A stretch of DNA of 64,000 nucleotides from a virus. Positions 25,169 to 33,682 of this stretch are shown one piece after another. A model generated the notes under the pieces. It searched no databases, had not been told where the DNA came from, and worked only from the letters and a program-made list of their open reading frames with translations. Where the stretch lies: positions 1 to 64,000 of IMG/VR virus record IMGVR_UViG_3300022534_000001; one strand, given 5' to 3'. Each line of letters begins with the position of its first letter. Positions within the stretch are counted from its first letter, which is position 1. The position numbers and the translations under genes are program-made.

Positions 25169-25522
25169 ATGAACGCACGAGTAGTTAACGCGGATACGCA
25201 ACTGGCGATGGTGCCGCTTGCGGATGAAGTGCTGGTGCCCGCGGGCACGCCGGCGGCTCCGCAGGCTTCTCCTAACTTGTTGTTCGTGTGGGATGTTAGC
25301 TCGCTTAAAGGCACGCCGCCGTCGTTGTGCTCGGAAGTGGACACGTTTTATCTGCCAACAAAGGCGATGCGAGAGATCGTGGCGGAAGTTGGCGAGTCGC
25401 ATCAACGGCAGACCTACCAGTTGCTCGGAGGCGCTGCTGATCCGGATGACGATGGCCAGGGGGAACCGCATGATTACGATGCTGATAGAAATGATCGGCA
25501 CTGGGAAAGGGTTGGCTCATAA
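25169..25522 (+). CDS. Hypothetical neck or tail accessory protein
   Basis: 117 residues from ATG 25169 (MNARVVNADTQLAMVPLADE). Contains LFVWDVSSLKGTPPSLCSEV and a very acidic, His-containing end (PDDDGQGEPHDYDADRNDRH). Not recognised. Directly precedes the fibre gene. Confidence 0.55.
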   Translation: MNARVVNADTQLAMVPLADEVLVPAGTPAAPQASPNLLFVWDVSSLKGTPPSLCSEVDTFYLPTKAMREIVAEVGESHQRQTYQLLGGAADPDDDGQGEPHDYDADRNDRHWERVGS

Positions 25523-28084
25523 ATGAAGCAAACGCCGAACACTCAACGTCGAACGTCCAACGCTCAATGGAAGATGGTTTGGTGTGTGACTGCGTTTCTA
25601 TGTCACTTGTCGCTTGTCACTGCTTTTGCGGAAGGGACTGAGCCTCTTTTACTCGGTACAAAGACGCACAGGATAATTTCGCCGCTTACGATTGACTTCG
25701 GCGGCGTGACCATCCTTAATTTCCCAAGCTCTGGTTTGAATTTCACGCAGTCGCTGGTGAACAACAGCGGCACGGTCACGCTGGTAAACGATTCATTGGC
25801 CCCTGGGAACTCGAAGTATTACGGGACGAACGGGAGCGGGACACGCGGGTATTTCAACCTTCCATCTAGCGGTGGCATCGGCGGCAGCATCGCCGATCAG
25901 CAGGTCGCGTTTGGAAACGGGGCGGACACCATAACAGGGAGCGATACTTTTAAGTTTATCTCAGGTTTATTGAACGCTCCGGCGTCAGTGACGCTTCATT
26001 CCACCGGCGACAGCGACGATCCCGTCACGCATCCATACACAATGTTGAACTCAGGTATCTATGTCACGGACGCGAACGGCGAAGAAGTGTTCAGGCTTTG
26101 GGCGAGCGATCCCAATGCTGGTAGCCATGTGAATGATGCTCAAAATCTGTATCTAGGTTTCCAAGCGGGTTATTCGCAGCCGTCTCCTGACCTTAATGAG
26201 GATGCAGGATATAGTAATATCGGAATTGGTTGGCAGTCGATGTATTCTGTTATTGATGGGTCAGAAAATACAGCTTTAGGTGTGATAGCATTGCAACAAA
26301 ATACCATAGGTAGCAGTAATACCGCCATTGGTTACGCAGCATTAAACAGTAATATCGACGGCACCAGTAATGTAGCAGTTGGTGAAGATGCACTGGCTAG
26401 TAATCTAAATGGCAACCACAATACAGGAATTGGTTTCTCATCGGGAAATGTTGACGGAGATAACAACACCTTTGTTGGCTATAATGCCACTGCCTTGTCT
26501 GATGGATTGTCCAATGTCATCGCCGTTGGAAACGCAGTCACTGTTTCAACTAGTAACACCTTCGTTGGCGGAAATGATGCTGTCGGCGATGCTTGGTTTG
26601 GTGGTCAGAATGTCGGCAACGCAATTCTGCACGGCATCGGAACAGGCATAACCGGCTTAACGACCGCCAACGTCGCAGATTCAAGCAATAAACGTTACGT
26701 CACCGACGCACAACTAACTGTATTAGGAAACACCAGCGGCACAAACACCGGCGATCAAACTAGCGTCGTCGGCATCACGGGGACGAAAGCCCAGTTCGAC
26801 ACTGCTCTTACTGACGGCAATTTTCTTTATGTCGGCGACGTGAGCCAATACACGGACGAGTTAGCGCAGGATGCGGTGGGCGCGATGATTGATTCGTCGC
26901 TTAATTACGTTGACGTCACGCCACTCCTGCAAAGGGCAGCACTTACCGGAGCGATAACGGCGTCTGCTGGTTCAAACACGACGGCACTCGGATCGTTCAA
27001 CACGGCGCAATTAAACACAGCGTTGTCAGATAATGACATCGCCACGGGCGGCGGAACCGCTACGGGGACAAACACTGGGGACCAAACGAGCATTGTTGGC
27101 ATCACGGGATCACTTTCTGAGTTCAATACAGCTTTAACCGGGGCAGATTTTGCAACAGGCGGCGGCACAGTAACGGGCGCGAGCAGTGGGACGAACACCG
27201 GCGACCAAACTTTGGTCGGACTCGGCGGCGTGCCAACGAGCCGCGCACTAACGATTGGCGGAACGGCACTGGATTTGAGCGCGGATCGGTCGTGGCTGGG
27301 CAATGTTACTAATGACGCGCAAACGAAGGCGGCAATCGTCCCGAATACCGCCCCAAGCGCAGGTCAACTTCCTATCGGCAACGCTGGGGGCTCGGCTTAC
27401 GCGCCAGTATCGCTGTCTGGCCCGGTGTCAATCACGTCTGCCGGCGTCACGTCGGTGGGGACACTGAACCAAAATACGACCGGAAGCGCGGCGACCTTAA
27501 CAACCGGCCGCACAATCGCGACTACCGGAGATGTAACATACACTTCCGGTTCATTTAATGGTTCTGACAATGTGACCGGCACCGCAACCGTAGCCAATGT
27601 TCCAGCAACAGCTACTTTCGGAAGTGATCTTGCGACTGCCCCATTGAACACTGGCGGCTGGACTGAATATCACGTTTCTGGTTCTAACTACACCAATTCC
27701 ACGAATGGATTTACGGACATTTTGGTTTCAGGAACACTTCAAAATTCTACGCTGTATGAATGGGAATTTGGGTTTCAGGCGCAATGTAATGGTGCTGGTG
27801 GTTTTGCGTTTACCTTGCATGGAGCTGGAACAGGAAGCGCGGCTGTGGGCGCAGGTGTCGGTTTAGTAGGAAATAACGCAGCTTTCGCTATAACAGCCGT
27901 TGACGTAGCTGGGCCAACCGCAGGGACTGCAACCACGAAATTAACAGGGTGGCTTAGGGGGTTTATGACTACGACCAGCACTGGCACATCAACACTCTCG
28001 ATCCAAGCCAAGTCCATTACCAACACCCAAACCACTACCGTTTACATCGGCGGCGTATTAAGAGTCAGAAAGGCTGGAACATGA
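25523..28084 (+). CDS. Tail fibre with YadA-head-like repeats
   Basis: 853 residues. The N-terminus is repeat-derived (TPNTQRRTSNAQW) and then signal-like (MVWCVTAFLCHLSLVTAFA). Residues about 230-345 carry SNTAIGYAAL, STNVAVGEDAL and GNNTFVGY-type units, the beta-roll repeats of trimeric autotransporter heads also used in phage fibres. Then come GTNTGDQTSVVGITG-type units (three copies, about residues 410-565) and a jelly-roll-like receptor-binding C-terminus. It would recognise the host surface. If the ATG at 25574 is used instead, the repeat-derived part is skipped and the signal sequence is terminal. Stop overlaps the next ATG. Confidence 0.8.
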   Translation: MKQTPNTQRRTSNAQWKMVWCVTAFLCHLSLVTAFAEGTEPLLLGTKTHRIISPLTIDFGGVTILNFPSSGLNFTQSLVNNSGTVTLVNDSLAPGNSKYYGTNGSGTRGYFNLPSSGGIGGSIADQQVAFGNGADTITGSDTFKFISGLLNAPASVTLHSTGDSDDPVTHPYTMLNSGIYVTDANGEEVFRLWASDPNAGSHVNDAQNLYLGFQAGYSQPSPDLNEDAGYSNIGIGWQSMYSVIDGSENTALGVIALQQNTIGSSNTAIGYAALNSNIDGTSNVAVGEDALASNLNGNHNTGIGFSSGNVDGDNNTFVGYNATALSDGLSNVIAVGNAVTVSTSNTFVGGNDAVGDAWFGGQNVGNAILHGIGTGITGLTTANVADSSNKRYVTDAQLTVLGNTSGTNTGDQTSVVGITGTKAQFDTALTDGNFLYVGDVSQYTDELAQDAVGAMIDSSLNYVDVTPLLQRAALTGAITASAGSNTTALGSFNTAQLNTALSDNDIATGGGTATGTNTGDQTSIVGITGSLSEFNTALTGADFATGGGTVTGASSGTNTGDQTLVGLGGVPTSRALTIGGTALDLSADRSWLGNVTNDAQTKAAIVPNTAPSAGQLPIGNAGGSAYAPVSLSGPVSITSAGVTSVGTLNQNTTGSAATLTTGRTIATTGDVTYTSGSFNGSDNVTGTATVANVPATATFGSDLATAPLNTGGWTEYHVSGSNYTNSTNGFTDILVSGTLQNSTLYEWEFGFQAQCNGAGGFAFTLHGAGTGSAAVGAGVGLVGNNAAFAITAVDVAGPTAGTATTKLTGWLRGFMTTTSTGTSTLSIQAKSITNTQTTTVYIGGVLRVRKAGT
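25531..25565 (+). repeat. AACGYYS heptamer array at the fibre gene start
   Basis: AACGCCG, AACACTC, AACGTCG, AACGTCC, AACGCTC. It begins two codons after the annotated ATG and ends just before a second possible ATG. Confidence 0.8.
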
Positions 28085-28482
28085 AACTAGAGGCTATTGA
28101 CCGGGGGGAATACAAGCTTTGGGGTATCACGGCGAACGCAACTCCAAAAGTCCTGACCTTCGATTCAAACAGTGTAACCAGCACCAATCAAATTGCCGTG
28201 CCAGCCGCGAGCGGCATGGGGTTTTTGGCGGAGGTAATAGGTCTCTCCGGCGCAATCGTGTTTCGGCAAAGGATCAAAGGCACAATTAAAACGACTGGCG
28301 GCACGACCGCGCTGGTGGGCAGCAACATAGTGAGCGACAAATGGGCCGATGCCGGTGCAAGCACATGGGCGGCCACGGCGATAGCCGATAATGTGAACAA
28401 GGCTCTAAAGATCACGGTTACGGGCCAGGCAGGGACCTCGATTAACTGGTTCGCTCTTGTTGTCACTTTGGAGGTTGCATGA
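28081..28482 (+). CDS. Short fibre or fibre-cap protein
   Basis: 133 residues beginning MKLEAIDRGEYKLWGITANA. Beta-rich, Thr/Ala-rich, similar in style to the C-terminal fibre domain (VVTLEVA end). ATGA overlap suggests co-translation with the fibre, perhaps as a chaperone or trimer cap. Confidence 0.6.
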   Translation: MKLEAIDRGEYKLWGITANATPKVLTFDSNSVTSTNQIAVPAASGMGFLAEVIGLSGAIVFRQRIKGTIKTTGGTTALVGSNIVSDKWADAGASTWAATAIADNVNKALKITVTGQAGTSINWFALVVTLEVA

Positions 28483-28557
28483 CAGCGCCAATACAGCACT
28501 CGTGCACATTTGGAGATTGAAAATGAAAGGTTTCAACCATCCTCTTTAATTGTTCCG

Positions 28558-28899
28558 ATGAATAATCACGAGCGGCAAGTGTGGTTTATCAAGTGGGCCA
28601 TTCGGGTTTCCGTCGTTCTCGGTATTGTGTTCATCGTGGTCGTGCTGTTTTTCTTTACAGGGTTTACTGTTAAGTGGCTGATCTCGATTAAGACGAAAGC
28701 AGAAAACGCAACCACTCAAGCCGTCGAGAACACCACTGCTATCCAAGAAAACAGCGATGACATACAGGAGTTGCAAGAAGCCAGCCCGGCGCCTACCGCT
28801 ACGGCAACGCCGCGAGTTACGGCTGGTCGATCAGAGAGGCAGCATAATAAACCGAAACCTCGGCAGCGTTCCTGGCTGGAAAGACTATTCAGGCCGTGA
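28558..28899 (+). CDS. Membrane protein with periplasmic-type tail (spanin-like)
   Basis: 113 residues from ATG 28558. One N-terminal span (WAIRVSVVLGIVFIVVVLFF), then a helical NATTQAVENTTAIQENSDDI stretch, then a Pro/Arg-rich end. This is the layout of inner-membrane spanins, but sequence similarity to known ones is not evident. An upstream TTG at 28510 is a weaker start. Confidence 0.5.
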   Translation: MNNHERQVWFIKWAIRVSVVLGIVFIVVVLFFFTGFTVKWLISIKTKAENATTQAVENTTAIQENSDDIQELQEASPAPTATATPRVTAGRSERQHNKPKPRQRSWLERLFRP

Positions 28900-29396
28900 T
28901 CGCCTACCTAATCTATCACTGGAAGATCTTGCCAGTAGCGATAACGCTATGGGTGGCGGCAGCGTTGTTGGCGGTCGAGTCGTCGCTAACGCCTTGGATA
29001 TTCGGGGCGCTTGTGCCAATCGGAATTTTCATCTTGGGCGTGTTGGGTGCGATCTTGAAAGCGGCGTGGACGATTCAAGGGCGCATGAGTACGATGGAAG
29101 CGCAGGTGTCGCCGCTCTGGTCGGCTTTCCAGCAAACGGTAGCAAAGAGCTTACATAATCCCGAAATCCGAGACAAAGAGGCTGACGACCTGATCGACGA
29201 CTTGGAACACCGGATGACCCCCGCGAAGATGGAACGGCTCAGAGTGCTGATGACCGCGCGCGCTGCCGACCCATCCCGTGGCGAACAGGAGCGCAAGCGC
29301 GCAGAGCTACTATTGTTCATCATGTCACAGATTAAGGAAGAGAACATAAAAAAGGCGGTCACACCCGCGATGAAAAACGGTAACACAATAAAATGA
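28896..29396 (+). CDS. Membrane protein with cytoplasmic coiled coil
   Basis: 166 residues, GTG start overlapping the previous stop. Two N-terminal spans (about residues 8-26 and 31-53) followed by a long helix (MEAQVSPLWSAFQQTVAKSL, DDLIDDLEHRMTPAKMERLR). In the lysis region; may be a holin accessory or antiholin. Family not recognised. Confidence 0.55.
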   Translation: MIAYLIYHWKILPVAITLWVAAALLAVESSLTPWIFGALVPIGIFILGVLGAILKAAWTIQGRMSTMEAQVSPLWSAFQQTVAKSLHNPEIRDKEADDLIDDLEHRMTPAKMERLRVLMTARAADPSRGEQERKRAELLLFIMSQIKEENIKKAVTPAMKNGNTIK

Positions 29397-29731
29397 GTAA
29401 ACTATTCGGAGCAAATTGGCAGACAACACTATGGGGCGGCATCTTCGCGCTCTCAACGGCAATCGCTACAAGTCCGGCGCTTGTAGAATTTCTACCTGAC
29501 GCCATTGAGGGATGGGTGCGAGGGTTAGCTGGAGTAATTGTCGCGGTGTCGGGATTGAAATTCGCTAAAGAAGCAAAATCCAAGGACGTGACAGGCGGTG
29601 TGGTGCAACAGACCGCAAGCGGAGCGCCAGCAGCTAAAGGAACGCAGGACATGGTGGACCTAACTGTAAAGGCAACAGAAGAATCTGGCGAGAAGGTTCC
29701 CGACAACCTCAAGACGCCTCCACCAAATTAG
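29393..29731 (+). CDS. Holin-like protein
   Basis: 112 residues. FGANWQTTLWGGIFALSTAI followed by a second span (WVRGLAGVIVAVSGLKFAKE) and a soluble tail is typical of phage holins that begin NWKTTLxG. It would permeabilise the membrane to release the lysin. ATGA overlap with the preceding gene. Confidence 0.65.
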   Translation: MSKLFGANWQTTLWGGIFALSTAIATSPALVEFLPDAIEGWVRGLAGVIVAVSGLKFAKEAKSKDVTGGVVQQTASGAPAAKGTQDMVDLTVKATEESGEKVPDNLKTPPPN

Positions 29732-29779
29732 ATGATTTCTTGTCAGTAAACCAAAACCAAAAACGAAAGGAAAAAAAGT

Positions 29780-30001
29780 ATGACGCTAATTTTAATGGTA
29801 ATCGCTTGTGTGTGTCTGTTGCTTCAGGCGCTGCAGGTAAACATCAAACGGATCGAGATTGGCTGGCTGGGGCTGTTTTTTTGGTGCCTGGCGGTGACGC
29901 TCCCGATGTTGCTCTCCGGGCAAGTTACGCCGCTCTACGTTCTGGTGGTGGTGCTGGTGATCGTCGTATTGGTGGTATTCTACCGGAGGCCGAGAGCATG
30001 A
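29780..30001 (+). CDS. Three-span small membrane protein
   Basis: 73 residues, nearly all hydrophobic (MTLILMVIACVCLLLQALQV, LGLFFWCLAVTLPMLL, LYVLVVVLVIVVLVVFY) ending RRPRA. AAAGGAAA lies about eight bases upstream. A second holin or antiholin is possible. Confidence 0.6.
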   Translation: MTLILMVIACVCLLLQALQVNIKRIEIGWLGLFFWCLAVTLPMLLSGQVTPLYVLVVVLVIVVLVVFYRRPRA

Positions 30002-30171
30002 GCGCCAAGGGTACTACGAAGAAGAAGAAATCACGCCGTGGAAAACAGCATCCGGCGCACGCCGCGAGTTTTGCGAACATTGCCAAAGACTTAAAGCAGT
30101 TGCCTGGGTATTACGGCGCCGCGGCGGTATTTGAAAAGGAAGCGAACCGGCTGCGGGGCATAGTGCGATAG
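29998..30171 (+). CDS. Small basic protein
   Basis: 57 residues, MSAKGTTKKKKSRRGKQHPA then a helical end (FANIAKDLKQLPGYYGAAAV). Starts in an ATGA overlap. Lys-rich N-terminus may bind nucleic acid. Not recognised. Confidence 0.5.
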   Translation: MSAKGTTKKKKSRRGKQHPAHAASFANIAKDLKQLPGYYGAAAVFEKEANRLRGIVR

Positions 30172-30174
30172 GTA

Positions 30175-30195
30175 TTGACAGCGAAACGCTGTCAG
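30175..30195 (+). repeat. GACAGCG-type palindrome with promoter-like spacing
   Basis: TTGACAGCGAAACGCTGTCA; perfect arms with an AAA loop. TTGACA is followed at 17 bp by GATAAA, 28 bp before the ATG at 30223. Confidence 0.8.
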
Positions 30196-30222
30196 TGGAT
30201 AAAGCGAAAGGTGATTCAGTTT

Positions 30223-30846
30223 ATGAAAAAGAGACCGAAATGGGTTGCGCTGGGAATTGTGGCTGCGCTCTGGGCTGCGGCCGCCGTGACCGCACTGGCT
30301 ACAGATGGCAGCGTGAAGGACACGACCGCCACGGATAACGGCACGAGTAAGGCTGCGGTTTTTAAGACGCAACTGGTCACGGATCCAATCGGCGGGAAAC
30401 GTGCCAATGTGCCGTATGTGCGTTTGGATGCGCCGATCGATCTTGACGGGGCCACGGTCAATTTCGATTTAACCGATGTCACCGCCGCGCCCGGGGCGAC
30501 GCCCAGTCCGAGCCCGGCCAACGCGTTGATTGTGCAAGGTATCGCCGGTGGCACAGCTTTGCCTGTTAATACCGGTGGCTGGAGCGTTTCGCATAAAGCT
30601 ACTAATGCCACGACGACGGCGAAATCTGGCGCGGGCGTGTTGCACGCGATAACGATCAACACCAAGGGAGCCAGCTCGAATACGATCACGGTTTACGATA
30701 ATACGGCCGGGAGCGGGACCGTGATGGCAGTGATCGATTCGACAGCGAGCGTCGGCACGCTGATCTATGACGCTTCGTTCGCTACTGGTCTCACGGTGGT
30801 TACGGCAACCGGCACGGCGCCGGATATTACGGTCACATACCGGTGA
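30223..30846 (+). CDS. Exported structural-type protein
   Basis: 207 residues from ATG 30223. Signal peptide MKKRPKWVALGIVAALWAAA with likely cleavage near TALA. The mature part is Thr/Ser/Ala-rich and beta-like (ITINTKGASSNTITVYDNTA, TVVTATGTAPDITVTYR), similar to phage decoration proteins. Starts before this ATG are in the palindrome. Location in the lysis block leaves its role open. Confidence 0.6.
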   Translation: MKKRPKWVALGIVAALWAAAAVTALATDGSVKDTTATDNGTSKAAVFKTQLVTDPIGGKRANVPYVRLDAPIDLDGATVNFDLTDVTAAPGATPSPSPANALIVQGIAGGTALPVNTGGWSVSHKATNATTTAKSGAGVLHAITINTKGASSNTITVYDNTAGSGTVMAVIDSTASVGTLIYDASFATGLTVVTATGTAPDITVTYR

Positions 30847-30875
30847 ACAAAAACAACGAAAGGAAACCAAAAACC

Positions 30876-31328
30876 ATGAAAATAAAAAAATACATACCAT
30901 TAGGCGTTGCGATTGCGGGGTCGTGGCTACTTGCTACGGCAACGTTAATCGGGCCGAGTGGTTGCCAGAGTTACCCGTGGCCATCAGGTCAGCCATCGCT
31001 GACAGAAGCGTCCACGGATCAGGTGATTCTGCGAGCCGAACAGACCGCGCAAACTGCACGGTTGACGTTCGACACGCTGGTCACATTGGAACGCCAAAAC
31101 GACGCGTTTCTCAGGCAAGTTAATCCGGCGATTCATGCTTATGCGAACAAACTGCGCGCGCATGGACTCGATTGGGTTGACTCGCTTCGAGCGGCTACGA
31201 GAACGTTCAAGGCCAACCGCACAGCGGAAAACCAAGCGAACCTAACCACGTGGTTAGCGACGCTCACAAACGCAATAACCGAAACAAACAAGTACATTGC
31301 AGAAGCCAAGAAAGTAAGCCAACCATGA
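30876..31328 (+). CDS. Possible lipoprotein (outer spanin-like)
   Basis: 150 residues. AAGGAAA stands before ATG 30876. Signal-like MKIKKYIPLGVAIAGSWLLA, then a cysteine at residue 30 (GPSGC) that is only a weak lipobox. The rest is helical (VILRAEQTAQTARLTFDTLV, LTNAITETNKYIAEAKKV). The combination fits an outer-membrane spanin or inhibitor, but this is inference from layout. Confidence 0.5.
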   Translation: MKIKKYIPLGVAIAGSWLLATATLIGPSGCQSYPWPSGQPSLTEASTDQVILRAEQTAQTARLTFDTLVTLERQNDAFLRQVNPAIHAYANKLRAHGLDWVDSLRAATRTFKANRTAENQANLTTWLATLTNAITETNKYIAEAKKVSQP

Positions 31329-31528
31329 CATCGATTGTAGCACTAATACTCAAGTATCTACCGTACCTCATCACTGCGTCAGCATCGGTTCCGCAAATCA
31401 TCACTTTTCTTGCGCAACTGAAGGAAATCTTCAAACGCGAGAAAATCTGGACACCGGAACAGGAAGCCGAGTTTGATGCGAAGACGACAGCGATGCGCAG
31501 CAAACCTGAGTGGCAGATCATCGACTGA
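31325..31528 (+). CDS. Small phage protein in lysis cluster
   Basis: 67 residues, MTSIVALILKYLPYLITASA then a soluble helical end (EIFKREKIWTPEQEAEFDAK). ATGA overlap on the left. One weak membrane span. Not recognised. Confidence 0.55.
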   Translation: MTSIVALILKYLPYLITASASVPQIITFLAQLKEIFKREKIWTPEQEAEFDAKTTAMRSKPEWQIID

Positions 31529-31611
31529 TGCTGCGAATCATCGCAACCGTTATCATTGTGGTTCTGTTGCTTACAGCCGTCTTTGGTATGATCGGTCAAT
31601 GTTTAGGATGA
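31528..31611 (+). CDS. 27-residue membrane peptide
   Basis: MLRIIATVIIVVLLLTAVFG followed by MIGQCLG. Starts on the last base of the preceding stop and overlaps the following gene by four bases, so it is part of a continuous coupled chain. Confidence 0.45.
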   Translation: MLRIIATVIIVVLLLTAVFGMIGQCLG

Positions 31612-31688
31612 GAACGGCGTACTATCCGGTTTTCGGACTGCTATCGAGTGTCGTCCTGATCGTGATTGTTAAATGTCTTTCTGGGTAA
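31608..31688 (+). CDS. 26-residue membrane peptide
   Basis: MRTAYYPVFGLLSSVVLIVI then VKCLSG. Starts in an ATGA overlap with the peptide gene before it. One span. Confidence 0.4.
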   Translation: MRTAYYPVFGLLSSVVLIVIVKCLSG

Positions 31689-31695
31689 CATAGAC

Positions 31696-31893
31696 ATGCC
31701 AACGCAGCGCAAGGTAAATCTGCCCGAAATGACTTTACGATTTGTTAGGCGCAGTAGATTTAATAATTCCTCGCAGAGTATTTTACTGGTCCTACAACAA
31801 AAGGTCTGTGGCGAATGGTGCGATGTGACAATTGAGGAAGAAGATTATCCGTTACCCTATGGTCCGACAAACAGGGGCCGTCTAAGAAAATGA
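31696..31893 (+). CDS. Hypothetical small protein
   Basis: 65 residues from ATG 31696 (MPTQRKVNLPEMTLRFVRRS). Basic N-terminal half, acidic WCDVTIEEEDYPLPYG near the end. Two cysteines. Stop overlaps the next tiny ORF. Function unknown. Confidence 0.5.
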   Translation: MPTQRKVNLPEMTLRFVRRSRFNNSSQSILLVLQQKVCGEWCDVTIEEEDYPLPYGPTNRGRLRK

Positions 31894-31940
31894 ATCTCAC
31901 CGACGAACTACGCGCCGAATACATCCGGCTTTTCAAATGA
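31890..31940 (+). pseudogene. 16-codon ORF resembling a lysozyme N-terminus remnant
   Basis: MNLTDELRAEYIRLFK with ATGA overlaps at both ends. It reads like the first residues of phage muramidase-type proteins (LRAEYERLF) but stops at once, directly before the GH75-like gene. It may be a relic left when the lysin gene was replaced, or only a coupling leader. Confidence 0.3.
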
Positions 31941-32458
31941 AACTAATGTTCACCCATCGCAGTGCAGAGAACGCGGGCTACATCTATTACGCTAATGTCA
32001 TTCTCGATGACACGCGTATCCTCAACGGGAAACCGTGTTACTTCTGGTTTGGCGACGCTGACAACGACGTGGATGGCGCTCCGTACTGGCACGAGGATCA
32101 GTACGGCCAAGCTGGAACTCGCTGGACGTATAACGGAAAGCCTATCAATGGGGATGTGATTCCTTACATCGTTGTACCGCCGCAAGTGATCAAAATGACA
32201 CCTGAAATTGTGGGCGGATGTATCGGTTCGATGTACTACAAGGACAAAGAAGTAGCTTGCGTGGTTGGCGATTCCGGTCCTACCAGCAAGATCGGGGAAG
32301 CGAGCCCTGCCGCGCTGCGCGCTCTAGGGTTGCCGGCGCCACACAACGGTAACGGTGGTCTGGATACTCAGGAGATTCTGTACAGAATTTGGCCGGGCGT
32401 CAAAAGCGTATTGCAAATAAACGGTCAAACCTACGCATTCGAACTACAACCCTCATAA
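31937..32458 (+). CDS. GH75 chitosanase-like hydrolase (probable lysin)
   Basis: 173 residues. CVVGDSGPTSKIGEASPAAL (about residues 114-133) is the hallmark region of glycoside hydrolase family 75, with an upstream FGDADNDVDG acidic cluster. Family members cut beta-1,4-linked glucosamine polymers; in phages such domains sit where endolysins do. Here it lies after the holin-like genes, so a role in cell-wall breakdown is likely. No signal peptide, so export would depend on holin. Overlaps both neighbours. Confidence 0.7.
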   Translation: MKLMFTHRSAENAGYIYYANVILDDTRILNGKPCYFWFGDADNDVDGAPYWHEDQYGQAGTRWTYNGKPINGDVIPYIVVPPQVIKMTPEIVGGCIGSMYYKDKEVACVVGDSGPTSKIGEASPAALRALGLPAPHNGNGGLDTQEILYRIWPGVKSVLQINGQTYAFELQPS

Positions 32459-33060
32459 TGTTTGACGTTGCGAAAGAAATCACGGGACAGACTTTGGGAC
32501 GACTGATAGTTCTAAAGCGTAGCGGAACTGCCAAAGGCAGGGCGATGTGGGAATGCCTATGCGATTGTGGGAATAAAATCGTAATCAGTGGTCACGGACT
32601 ACGAAGCGGTAACGCCAAGTCATGCGGCTGCTGGCAACGCGATTGGGCGAAGATCAACTGCGCGAAGATGCATCAACTACCGCACGGATCATTGAAACAC
32701 GGCGAAGCGATGGTAGGAAAGAAAACCGCGCGATGGCTGATGTTTCAAGGAGCAAAGAGCCGTGCAAGGCGTGACGGTGTTGACTTCAGTATTTCACTGA
32801 ATGACATCAAGATACCTACTCATTGTCCAGTTTTGGGCGTTTCTATAGAACGGCATGTCGGAGGACGTGGCCCTGCTCGAAATAGCCCTACGCTTGATCG
32901 TATTTCCGCTTCAGATGGATACGTGAAGGATAATGTTCGCGTCGTTAGTCATCGCGCAAACCGTCTAAAAGCAGACGCGAACTCGGATGAATTGAGCGCA
33001 ATCTTGCGTGATTTGATTATGATTGAGCAGGAGGAAGTTGACCACTTATGCCGAAGCTGA
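32458..33060 (+). CDS. HNH-type endonuclease, free-standing
   Basis: 200 residues from ATG 32458 (TAATG overlap). CLCDCGNKIVISGHGLRSGN followed by KSCGCW is the zinc-binding N-part, and SPTLDRISASDGYVKDNVRV then VSHRANRLKADA the catalytic HNH-like part common in phage homing endonucleases. Probably a mobile homing gene inserted after the lysin gene. No intron is seen. Confidence 0.75.
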   Translation: MFDVAKEITGQTLGRLIVLKRSGTAKGRAMWECLCDCGNKIVISGHGLRSGNAKSCGCWQRDWAKINCAKMHQLPHGSLKHGEAMVGKKTARWLMFQGAKSRARRDGVDFSISLNDIKIPTHCPVLGVSIERHVGGRGPARNSPTLDRISASDGYVKDNVRVVSHRANRLKADANSDELSAILRDLIMIEQEEVDHLCRS

Positions 33061-33132
33061 TTCAGGAAGTCTAGTTTGCCCTGCAACACTCATAACGACG
33101 ACGAGGATTCGGTGTCGCGTGCGCGTTTTCTC

Positions 33133-33291
33133 ATGTCGCCGTGGAACGTGCGCGAGGCTCGGAGGCGCAGGCGCAATGACAGGCTGTGGATTGCGTTGGC
33201 CGTCATTGTGTTCGCGGTTGTGGAACTCATTTTGATTTACGCGTTTGCCCTCCAGTGCGGCTGGATCGGGAGCGTAGCGCTGCCAGGGTAG
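33133..33291 (+). CDS. Small single-span membrane protein
   Basis: 52 residues from ATG 33133 (MSPWNVREARRRRRNDRLWI), then a span (ALAVIVFAVVELILIYAFAL). Other starts (GTG 33112, TTG 33076) are possible. Its 3' end overlaps the end of the opposite-strand gene. Confidence 0.5.
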   Translation: MSPWNVREARRRRRNDRLWIALAVIVFAVVELILIYAFALQCGWIGSVALPG

Positions 33292-33682
33292 CTTCGCGCA
33301 GCCGCAACACGTGGCCCATGCCGCGGAGTTCTGCCACGGGTAGCATGGTTTCAAGGCAACGGCGCAACACGTCGGCGTGCAACAAGTAGCGATCGCGCTG
33401 GCTCATGCGCTCATGGATCTCGCGCAATGTTTTGGCGATTGCTTTGGACGTGCGCACGGTCATCATGGCGTCAAGGGTGTGATCGCCCACTGGCCGGAGG
33501 AGGCGCACTTTGCCGGCGTGCGCCAGGAGGGCAGCGGCTTCCATGCTGTAGCGCAGCACGTCGGCTTCCGGCATTTCGCACGCCTTGCAGATTCTATTGA
33601 CGGCTTTCCGCAGTCGTTGCGGGACGCGCGGCGCGAATTTCACACTGAGGTCCGGTTTGTGCTGGCGTGTCATGGCCGACAA
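33227..33682 (-). CDS. Putative DNA-binding regulator
   Basis: 151 residues. DLSVKFAPRVPQRLRKAVNR and EMPEADVLRYSMEAAALLA look like a ribbon-helix-helix-type N-terminus; the rest is helical and basic. Second gene after the RHH gene at 33670, which it overlaps by 13 bases, so the two are co-transcribed leftward. Likely a regulator or its partner. Confidence 0.5.
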   Translation of the reverse strand: MSAMTRQHKPDLSVKFAPRVPQRLRKAVNRICKACEMPEADVLRYSMEAAALLAHAGKVRLLRPVGDHTLDAMMTVRTSKAIAKTLREIHERMSQRDRYLLHADVLRRCLETMLPVAELRGMGHVLRLREATLAALRSRSSRTGGQTRKSK

